Assembly: GCA_022827625.1 (NCBI GenBank)
Contig: JAJEIE010000008.1
Coordinates: forward strand, 215,537 to 279,536
Source: Candidatus Poribacteria bacterium
GTDB taxonomy: Bacteria > Poribacteria > WGA-4E > WGA-3G
DNA length: 64,000 bases
Direction of reading: 5' to 3'
Shown: in pieces, positions 53,992 to 62,500 of the stretch
Numbering within the stretch: position 1 is the first letter of the stretch
Layout: every line of letters begins with the position of its first letter
Notes under the pieces: model-generated
Told to the model about the DNA's origin: nothing
The model's database searches: none
The model's input: only the letters and a program-made list of their open reading frames with translations
Made by a program: the position numbers and the translations under genes

Positions 53992-55110
53992 TTACACGTC
54001 TAAGTGTTCTTGGAAAGCCCTAAAACTGGACGCGATGGAAGCCTGAAGGGTCAGACGCTTCAGACGATCGAGGTCACCAATCGCCTCAAGCACCGAGCGG
54101 ACTGCGGTGACATCGGCGGTGGGAAAGCGTTCGCTGAGAATGGCAAGCGTGCTTTCAATACTCGTTTGACGCGCACCTTGCTCAATACCTTGCTCAATAC
54201 CTTGCTCAATACCTTGCTCAATACCTTGCGCTATACCGCGTTCCATCCCGCGTTCCATCCCGCGTTCGATGAGAACTTCTGCCATAGATTGTGCCATCGG
54301 TTCTACCTCCGTTTCTGAACTGTGATCCTTCACAACGCTTATTAACTCATCATGCTCATCTGCTTCCCGACGATGCAGAATGAAATGCAGCAGATACGCA
54401 AGCGCACGATACCGCTCCCCAGCACGGGCAGCCTCAAGCGCATTCAAACGAGACACTGCCCCAATCAAGGCTTCACGCAGCAACCCTATATCCGCATATT
54501 CTTGTTGTAATACACGCAGCAACCACCCAAACGGGTGATCCGTTGCCGTCAGGTGCTCTGCAGGGGTCTCCCTGACACCAAGAAACAAAGTGTCAAACGT
54601 CGGGACGAACCGAGAAAGCATCTCAGGAATGTCCATGAGACCCCTCACAGACAAAGGCGCACTCCACTGCCGTCTACCGGTGTAGAAGACGATCGGCAGG
54701 ACCAGGGATAACCGCCGTTCACGGAGGGGTAGGTTCCGCGCCTCCCACCCCTGCTGTTCTTCCAACCAGAGCTGCCTCATATAAGACAACACTCGAAATC
54801 CCATCGTTGGGTCTACTGTGGATTGATGTTCAATGAGAATATAGATAATCAGTTCTTCGGTCGCTGCAGCCCCCTGAAAAGGGGCTTGATAGACGATGTC
54901 TGACTCTTGTTCTTGGAGTTCCTCAGAGATGAACGTTCTGTTAAGTGCCGTGAGCTGGTCAAAGTCTATAGCAGCCGCGAGTTCAGGTGCGATGATCTTG
55001 ATCAGTCCTTCGACGTTTTCTTGAAATTGGAATAACCATCGCGTGCTTCTGTCGGGGAAGTGTGCGATGGAGAGGGCTTCGCGCCTGTATGTATCCGTAT
55101 TTGATTGCAC
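53992..55110 (-). CDS. Rpn-type nuclease/transposase-like protein (copy 2)
   Basis: 372 residues from a GTG at 55110 with AGGAGG upstream (the open frame reaches 55152). N-terminal PD-(D/E)XK domain with FQFQENVEGLIKIIAPELAA and LIIYILIEHQSTVDP. Near residues 285-317 there is a tandem run of MERG and GIEQ units, encoded by 12-bp DNA repeats. The C-terminus (SIESTLAILSERFPTADV to the end) is like that of the gene at 47202-48089. Flanked by inverted and direct repeats. Confidence 0.82.
   Translation of the reverse strand: MQSNTDTYRREALSIAHFPDRSTRWLFQFQENVEGLIKIIAPELAAAIDFDQLTALNRTFISEELQEQESDIVYQAPFQGAAATEELIIYILIEHQSTVDPTMGFRVLSYMRQLWLEEQQGWEARNLPLRERRLSLVLPIVFYTGRRQWSAPLSVRGLMDIPEMLSRFVPTFDTLFLGVRETPAEHLTATDHPFGWLLRVLQQEYADIGLLREALIGAVSRLNALEAARAGERYRALAYLLHFILHRREADEHDELISVVKDHSSETEVEPMAQSMAEVLIERGMERGMERGIAQGIEQGIEQGIEQGIEQGARQTSIESTLAILSERFPTADVTAVRSVLEAIGDLDRLKRLTLQASIASSFRAFQEHLDV
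54175..54270. repeat. 12-bp tandem repeats inside Rpn gene
   Basis: About four to five copies of a CTCAATACCTTG unit followed by three of CGTTCCATCCCG, all in frame (12 bp is four codons), encoding GIEQ and MERG repeats. Confidence 0.8.
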
Positions 55111-55175
55111 GGTGCCTCCTGTTATGAAAGTGACATATATAAAGGATAGCATATTTCGGAGGTGGTGTCAAAAGA

Positions 55176-55197
55176 TTTATAGTAGATTTTAGAATTA
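55176..55197 (-). repeat. Right inverted repeat beside Rpn gene
   Basis: Its reverse complement is TAATTCTAAAATCTACTATA then AA, an inverted match to 53783-53804. A relative lies at 35853-35874. Confidence 0.65.
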
Positions 55198-55255
55198 CTT
55201 GAACACCTCTTTTGTAGCGCAAACTGTCTTTGCATAAACTTACAGGAATCAACGT

Positions 55256-55279
55256 CGGATTTAGTCTGGGGATAGACTA
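55256..55279 (+). repeat. CGGATTTAGTCTGGGG repeat
   Basis: 24 bp, one mismatch with 53675-53698, same orientation, on the other side of the Rpn gene. Confidence 0.75.
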
Positions 55280-55400
55280 AATCCATTCCTTGTATTACAT
55301 TTGCGCGTGTGGCATTTGTCGTGTGCTACAAGTGTTTACATATTTTGTGGCCTTACTATAGATTCCGCAAGTATATATTAATGTAACTCAAGTTAAGGCA

Positions 55401-55419
55401 CGCAAACTAACAGTTTGCG
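55401..55419. repeat. Short palindrome, second copy
   Basis: CGCAAACT-aac-AGTTTGCG, related to 17394-17412. Confidence 0.5.
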
Positions 55420-56518
55420 GTACAACACCCCTCTGGAGAATGAATACCTTTCATTCAAACAGGGAGCTGCTGACCTAAAATCTTGTCAGTCGCAATTTGG
55501 GTTATAATTAATGTGCATTTGGCATTGGCAAGTGTCGCGCCTGCAGGGTTTGCGAAAAGTTGCGCAATTTAGAATATTTTGCCGCAGAATACCTATAATT
55601 TGCGATAGATGAAAGTGGAGAGAACCCACGGCTCACAAGGGCGCGTTTCTTGAAGGTGACGTTTAACACATTTTGTCAAGTTTAAGTTACAAAAAAATGC
55701 AAAAAAAACAGGAAAAAACCTAAAATTACGCCTTTTTTTCGCTTTTTTTCGCTTTTTTTCCAAAAATTGTGGTTTTTCTACCAATTTTTTAAAAAAACGT
55801 GAAGTTGGCGCGTTTTCCGCGCGCCAGATTGCTCATACCGATATCCGAGACGGAGGGGCGGGGTTTCCCCGCCCGATTGACACGAACGGCACTGGCAAAG
55901 AGACCTGTCCCCTACAAGGTCGAGTGGCGTTTTCACCCGCAAAAGCCACCTTTGGCAAAATATTGACACATCCGAGTAAGCGCGGTTTCCAACCACAACC
56001 CCCGTCACAGTCGGAGTTTCCGGCACCCAATTCCCTCCTATTTTTCTGAAGGTTACGTTTTCGGCCAAAATTCCGATTTAACGTCACGTTGTAGAATAAT
56101 TTTCATCTCCCAAATTTTTTTATCATACGCCCTCAACGTAGGCACCACCTACCATCTCCGCAAATCCACCTACCGATTCATCCGTCATTTCACCTGCTTC
56201 CAAATTCCCCAACGAAGGTTACGTTTTGTGTTAAATGTTATATACTTAATAGCATGAAGAGTTGAAAGTTCATTTTGGAGCGAATTTTGATGTTTGAAAA
56301 TGAATATCCCGCTGCAAAAAAAACGGCAGCAAAGATGAAAAACAACTCTTCCCGCTGCGGAAAACGCAGCACAAGGTTAGGTTCAAAAAAAGAAGAGAAT
56401 GTATACAATCCCTGGATACGTTCTTATTCATTTTGTTGTTTGAGAATCGGAGTCCGATTGATGTAATGCTAAGACTTCGATAAATGTTTTATGTTTTATT
56501 TTAGGAGGAAAATAAGTA

Positions 56519-59266
56519 ATGTTGTCAAATAAATTGACATTTTCCTTGACTTTAATTGTAATGCTGGTTGCGGCATTTGCTTCCCTTACAGTCCCTGTAA
56601 TGGCACAAACTCCTGATACTTTTACCCCTGGTGCTGCTGCTGGGAATTTTGTTGTGCTAACACAAGCAGCAGATGTAGCGAGTGTCTTGGGAGTTATTGG
56701 GCTTGATGGTACCACCACCCCCCCCGAAATCGGGACAGCTACCAATATGCCCGCCGATTTGGAAGTTTTCTTGCGTAATGGTGGCACGATTGAGCTGCAA
56801 ACGCAGATCGAAGGGACAGGTGATGCGGCAGCAACGCTCGCTGCTGATAATGCAATGGCTTTGATGCATCATCTGGTCATTACCGAGGTCATGTCGGGAA
56901 GGGATTATACTGGTGCTACCCCTGCTATAACTGCTGACAGCCAATGGATTGAAGTTTACACTAACAAGGCTGCCCCTGCTAATGTTTTAGCTGCTACACC
57001 TGCCTATAGGGTAGTATGGCACCCAGCACCGCGTCATACTGAGTCTTACGTTGTTAGAGACCCACTTACTACTCCTGATGATGCGACGGATGATGTATCT
57101 TGGGTTATTGTTGACCGTGTGAGTCTTATCAATAAATTCGGGAACGGGTGGACAAACAAGAGTACGAGTGGAAACGCTGTAGCGGAGGTTGGTGAAACCA
57201 ATGTTCCGCAGAAAGATGTGGTTTCCATGTATCGGGTCAATGATTTGGCTGATGCTGACAAGACTAAGTATAAAGATAACACCTTTGGTAGTGGTATCGA
57301 GGACGGGTCTTGGGCAGCTTCTGCCTATCCTGGGAACGCGACGGTCGGATTTTTGGCTACCCCAGGTGGTGTGCATAGAACCGTCCCAGGTGGTGTCCTG
57401 TCCTATGCCAAAGCGGCAGTTACGGCTGCAGACAATGGCGGTATGGGTGTTATCATCAATGAGATTCGCGACGATACCTCCGCACAAAACGTTGACTGGG
57501 TTGAGCTTCACAACGTCAACTTAACTGGCGATCCGATCTCTGTCAACGGTTGGAGACTGCGTCTGACCACTGCTACTATGAATGATGATGGGACTTATGG
57601 AGGCCACACTGACGGTGTGCTTGCCGTAATTCCGGATTACAAGATAGCACCGGGCGAGTTCCTGCTCATTGTCAACCGGAATCCCGAAGAGACTGACTTA
57701 GCGGGTGGTATCGACCTGCAAGACATTATCGGCAAAAACGAGGTCAATAAAGGTGCCAGACATGTGTATTTTGTCAGTGCCGATCTGAATTTGCCGGGTA
57801 GTGGGAAGTATCTTATTACGCTCAGAAGCGGTGATAAGACGAGCTCTCACGAGCAATTTGTGGATTTTGCCGGTAACGGGTTCTTCCCAAACGATGGTAC
57901 GGATATGCATCCCTTAAGAGGTTGGTCACCGCCAGGTGATCGTGCTGACTTCAACGTTGACACGCTTGCATCTGCGACGATGACTATCGGACGGACAACC
58001 GGACTGAAGAGCAACGGCGAATATCGCTCAAACTCCGGTGGTAATAGAATCCATCAAGATCATTGGCAAACGTATACAAATCAGGGGAGTATCGGTTATG
58101 ACCGAGACGTTGATCCGCTCACTTCCCCTGGGACCCCCGGTTATGGCAACCAAGGTGCTGTTAACCTCATCTCCGATGACCGGAAGAATACCTCTGGCAC
58201 TGACGACTATGCCTTCGGTGGTGACATAAGCATCAGCGAAGTTATGTATAATGCTGGTCCGCACTGGAACCTCGTTCAGTGGATTGAACTCTATAACTCT
58301 TCCTTGTCAGAAGCTATCGATCTCGGCGGTTGGAAAATGGAGATCCAGAACAAAGAAGATGTCCAGTCCTATGTCGATGCCAGTTTCCTGTTCAACGCCG
58401 GCACAGTGATCCAGCCGAATCAGACGCTCCTGATCGTCTCCCGGTCGGGTGCCAACGATGTTGCGTCATCGCGCGTCTATGATCTCTTCAGACACCATAG
58501 AGATGACTTAGGCTTACCAGCAGGACGTGTCGCACGACTCCTGAGTCGCACTGGCTTTAATATCAAACTCTATGCCAAGTTAGACGATAGAATGGGCGAT
58601 GTTCGCTTCAGAGAACCCATGGAAGTCGTCGACGAAGCTGGAAACCTGATGGTCAGTGTGGATAACGCTGAGCGAACCGTCATGTGGGATCTGCCGACCT
58701 CTGCTGATCCGAACGTCCGTCAATCGATCGTCCGTCAATATGGTGAGCGGATGCGAGATGGAGATGGCAGGCCGGATCCCGCAAACGATGGCACGATGGA
58801 AGACTCGTGGAACCTGTCGGACCTCGCCGGTGCAGGGATCAGTTACTACGGACATGGTGATGACATCGGCACACCCGGTTTCCGTCTCGGTGGTCCGCTA
58901 CCGGTTGAACTCGCCAGCTTCCGTCCACTACGCGACAAAGCCACAGGCGAAGTTACGATCCGATGGGCGACCGAGTCCGAGCTCAACAACGCTGGATTTA
59001 ACATCCTGCGGAGTGAGAGCAAGACGGGTGCGTTCCAAGTCGTCAACGTCAAAGGTATCATTCCGGGTCATGGAACGACCAGTGAGAAGCATACCTACGA
59101 ATGGACGGATACGACTGCGAAACCGAATGTCGTCTACTACTATCAGATTGAGGATGTCTCTCTTGATGGTAAGCGCACGACCTTGGCAACCACGCACCTG
59201 CGCGGTAACGTCACGGCTGCGGGTAAAGTTACCACAACGTGGGGCGATTTGAAGACTCAAAACTAA
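56519..59266 (+). CDS. Secreted protein with three lamin-tail-like domains
   Basis: 915 residues; AGGAGG is 10 nt before the ATG. Signal peptide, cut near PVMAQ. Three LTD-like segments begin at VITEVMSGRDY (about 118), VIINEIRDDTSAQNVDWVEL (about 310) and ISISEVMYNAGPHWNLVQWI (about 570). A C-terminal beta-domain, LPVELASFRPLRDKATGEVT to about 890, is like the modules that precede sorting signals in Bacteroidetes. The end is KVTTTWGDLKTQN. A cell-surface or secreted role is likely; ligand unknown. Confidence 0.82.
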   Translation: MLSNKLTFSLTLIVMLVAAFASLTVPVMAQTPDTFTPGAAAGNFVVLTQAADVASVLGVIGLDGTTTPPEIGTATNMPADLEVFLRNGGTIELQTQIEGTGDAAATLAADNAMALMHHLVITEVMSGRDYTGATPAITADSQWIEVYTNKAAPANVLAATPAYRVVWHPAPRHTESYVVRDPLTTPDDATDDVSWVIVDRVSLINKFGNGWTNKSTSGNAVAEVGETNVPQKDVVSMYRVNDLADADKTKYKDNTFGSGIEDGSWAASAYPGNATVGFLATPGGVHRTVPGGVLSYAKAAVTAADNGGMGVIINEIRDDTSAQNVDWVELHNVNLTGDPISVNGWRLRLTTATMNDDGTYGGHTDGVLAVIPDYKIAPGEFLLIVNRNPEETDLAGGIDLQDIIGKNEVNKGARHVYFVSADLNLPGSGKYLITLRSGDKTSSHEQFVDFAGNGFFPNDGTDMHPLRGWSPPGDRADFNVDTLASATMTIGRTTGLKSNGEYRSNSGGNRIHQDHWQTYTNQGSIGYDRDVDPLTSPGTPGYGNQGAVNLISDDRKNTSGTDDYAFGGDISISEVMYNAGPHWNLVQWIELYNSSLSEAIDLGGWKMEIQNKEDVQSYVDASFLFNAGTVIQPNQTLLIVSRSGANDVASSRVYDLFRHHRDDLGLPAGRVARLLSRTGFNIKLYAKLDDRMGDVRFREPMEVVDEAGNLMVSVDNAERTVMWDLPTSADPNVRQSIVRQYGERMRDGDGRPDPANDGTMEDSWNLSDLAGAGISYYGHGDDIGTPGFRLGGPLPVELASFRPLRDKATGEVTIRWATESELNNAGFNILRSESKTGAFQVVNVKGIIPGHGTTSEKHTYEWTDTTAKPNVVYYYQIEDVSLDGKRTTLATTHLRGNVTAAGKVTTTWGDLKTQN

Positions 59267-59346
59267 TTTGTCTCTACATTTTTATGTAGAGATAATCAAA
59301 GGTTATTTCAGGGATACAATCTATTTGAACTAACCTACTAACCGGT

Positions 59347-59382
59347 AAAGGCGGTGTATCCCTACACCGCCTTTATTTTTTC
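59347..59382 (+). terminator. Rho-independent terminator
   Basis: AAAGGCGGTGT-atccct-ACACCGCCTTT, followed by a T-rich run. It ends the lamin-tail gene. Confidence 0.88.
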
Positions 59383-59490
59383 TTATCTTCTTCAGAAACA
59401 GATATAGCACTCATAAACTTCATAGCATCAACTGCCAGCTGCTGCGTGTGCGGACTGGCGATCTAAAAACATGGAACTGCTTTCTTTACA

Positions 59491-59514
59491 GTTTGGGGTT
59501 ACAACCCTCCTATA
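59491..59514 (+). repeat. Palindromic repeat, copy 5 (diverged)
   Basis: GTTTGGGGTTACAACCCTCC then TATA. Confidence 0.6.
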
Positions 59515-59542
59515 CGTCGAAGCATTGAGATTACAATAGAAC

Positions 59543-59569
59543 AGTCGGGGTTAGAAACCCCTCCTACAG
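59543..59569 (+). repeat. Palindromic repeat, copy 6
   Basis: AGTCGGGGTTAGAAACCCCT then CCTACAG, just upstream of the giant gene's ribosome site. Confidence 0.75.
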
Positions 59570-59591
59570 AGAAATGGAGAAGGTATTTCTT

Positions 59592-62500
59592 ATGAAAAAC
59601 TTAATGACACAAAAAATTACTCTCGGTCTGCTGATGGCATTTGTGCTGGTGTTGGGGGTGCAGGGGATTGCGGAGGCACTGACTATAACGGGTACAGCCC
59701 CTACCCCTACTCAGGTTTATGAAATTAATGGCGGGCTTGGGACTGCTATAGCTCTTACGGTAACATTAAACATAGATGACACGGTTACTGTTGACGCTAA
59801 TGGGGACGGAACGGCTGACACTATTACTGTTGATGGAAGTGAGGTAAACGTACAAAAGAAGGTAGTCGAGTCTGTCTCGGTTAGTGCAAATGGCTTCAGG
59901 ATAACCTCTCCTCGTGATACTACCAGTTTTACCCTAACAGAAGTAAAAGCTGATGATGGGACAACGAGTAACACTTGGATAGCAGATGCTTCCCAGAATG
60001 CCTTTACATTGAGTGGATACTTCACCCGGGCAGGCAAAGCAACAATTACGGTAAGGGATAATACCACCTATCCCAGCGGTTACAGTAATTCATCATTTAC
60101 TACTAACCCAGCGCGGCCCGAAACGACAACTTATACATTTTATGTAGTAGAACCTGATAGTAGAATTCTTCCCACAACAACTATCTTGCTTGACAGTCGA
60201 AGCACTGGATACAAGATTAATGTCGATGGTCGCAGAGATTTTGTGATTAACAACGGAAGTGGTAACTATCGAGTTAACTACGCTGTAGCTGTAGGATCCG
60301 GTAGTGCAACAAACCCATTCTATACGAAGGATGCGGATGAAAATGTGATACTAATTACAGCAGGTAATCCTATATCCAGTGCTGTTAAAGTATATCTAAA
60401 TCCAAATGGCACTGCTCTGACTGCGGGCAGTCCAGTGGTTGAAGGTTTTGGTATAGGACCCACGAATACAGTGACCGTGACGATGGGTGCCGGTAGCGAA
60501 AGCCAATTCTCGGTTCCCTATATCTACGGAAGACCTCAACTGACAGTGACGGGACCGGGAGACACTAATAATGATATCAAGGGAACTAATACGAGCCCCG
60601 CTGGTCCTGGGGTGATAATTGGGAACACAACTGATACTAATCCTCATGCCTTTAGGGCTGTGGTAACAGATGAAAGTGACAATCCTGTACCTCACGCGTT
60701 AGTCCAATTTACAGCAACAGATGGAACCCGTGCTGGAGGCGACTTAATATTTACAAACGGCTCTAATACAGGCACCTTAGTTGACCTCCAGAACCGACTA
60801 CCAGCTAATGCTGTTGGTGATGCGTCAAACATTGAATCAGACTCAGGTAAGACACTTTATGTGCGAGCCAGTGATGGCGGTGTCGCTACGGTTAGTTTCC
60901 AGCTTGGAACTGCTGTAGAACAAAAGGTTAGTGTTAGGGCAGTGGGTTTGACAGATGAGATTAGTGCGTTTACTCAAAGTACGTCTGGATTGAGTTTATC
61001 AATAGAAGGTACTGACAAGCGTCCAGGATCTTCTGGACTCTATGATTTGTATGTGCGCGTAGAGAATGATGGTGAACGAGTAGGAGCCGGATGGGAGGTC
61101 GAATTCGATACAACAAGACCCGGAACATTGGAGATAACACCTCCTGGAACCGGAGACTTCGCAAGTGGGACAAGAGTAAAAGAGGATACCGATACACAGG
61201 GCATAGCGCATGTTGTTTACGATCCGAAAAACGCTTCAGGTTCACTGGTAGTTACCGCAAGTATCCGTGCGGATGCGAATGAGGCTACTCCGGCTGGCGA
61301 GTTTGTGGATGATGTGACCTTCAACGTCAGTGGTGGCGGTGCCGACCCTCCGCCACCCCGAGACGTGTCTACGGCTACGCCAGATCGCCTCAGGGCTGTC
61401 AGCGGGAGTGGTCAGAGCGGTGCTGCAGGCACAGCCCTCAGCAACCCCCTTATTGTGGAACTGCTCTATACCAACAACCGAGGGATTGATGATGTCCCGG
61501 TCGATTTTCAAATCGTATCAGGGAGCGGAACGCTCTCTACGAGTAGTTCCAATACCGATTCAAGTGGACGCGCACAGACCACACTGACCTTGGGACCCGC
61601 TGCCGGCACAACCACCGTCCGTGCGAGTGTCGCTCCTGGAAACCTTGGCGGGCACACCGTCTCCTCGGTAACCTTCACAGCAACAGCAACAGGGACAGCG
61701 ACCCAGTCTGGAGCGGCCGCAAGTCGGTTAGAGATTGATTTAGGTAATAATCAGAGCGGCAATATCAATAGACGGCTGCCAGAGGAGTTCGTCGTTCGCC
61801 TCGTAGATAGCAACGGCGACGGTGTATCAGGACAACGTGTCCGCTTCAGCGTTATCGAAGGGAGCGGGAGACCTTCACCGAGCAGCCCCCGAACCGATAG
61901 CGCGGGGTATGCCTCAACAAGCTTCACACCGACCTCATCGGGAACGATAGAGGTCGAGGCATCTTTCGGGGATCTCTCACCCGTGACGTTCATAGTTAAC
62001 GTTGGTGAACCGCCAGCTGCGCTCGTCTACATTTCTGGTAATAACCAGAGCGGTAGACCGGGTACCCGGCTCGCCAATCCGTTTGTTGTTGAAGTCGTTG
62101 ATGAAAACGACGACCCAGTTTCGGGGGCAAGCGTCACCTTTGCGGTGACAGCGGGGAGCGGCTCCTTGTCTGTTACAAGTGTAACGACCAACGGCACCGG
62201 ACGGGCTCAGACCTATCTGAGACTCGGTGATGAAGTTGGCGAGAACACCGTCGTCGCACGCGTTACCGGTCTGACTGCGGTAACCTTCACAGCCATATCA
62301 GGTGCCGAGGTACTCGTCAGTGCAGCACAACGTCCACCGATGTACTGGATCAGCAGAACAGAGGGGAAACTCCACCGTCTCGTGGATGCGGAAGTCGAGA
62401 ATCTCGCACCCAATATTGATGACATCCTGAGTCTTACCGTTGATACCCAAAACCAGTTGCTCTATTGGACACGCCAAACCGCTCAGAGCAAGAGTGCCAT

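Larger units (their letters stand above)
55111..56518. other. 1.4-kb gene-poor region
   Basis: No convincing gene. It holds repeat elements (55176-55197, 55256-55279, 55401-55419); a poly-A/T segment with a 10-bp unit GCTTTTTTTC in three copies (55731-55760); a GC-rich palindrome GGGGCGGGGTTTCCCCGCCC near 55856-55876; and three copies of a GAAGGTTACGTTT-like box at about 55651, 56048 and 56213. The last ~250 bp would be the leader of the lamin-tail gene. Confidence 0.6.
59267..59591. other. 325-bp gap with terminators and repeats
   Basis: It contains a TCTCTACAT/ATGTAGAGA hairpin (about 59270-59291), a strong terminator (59347-59382) and two copies of the ~27-bp palindrome (59491-59514, 59543-59569). 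No gene is seen. Confidence 0.7.

Noticed and set aside
54175..54270. Tandem repeats considered as a CRISPR array
   Set aside because: Units are 12 bp, have no spacers and are in frame within a gene.
55680..55800. Poly-A/T tract considered as a replication origin
   Set aside because: No DnaA boxes and no dnaA, dnaN or rep gene nearby.
55778..56068. 96-residue open frame with GGETPPLRLGYRY
   Set aside because: It reads through the GC-rich palindromic repeat; no ribosome site. Treated as repeat DNA.
56275..56466. 63-residue open frame before the lamin-tail gene
   Set aside because: Lys/Ser/Arg-rich with no ribosome site; more likely a leader region.
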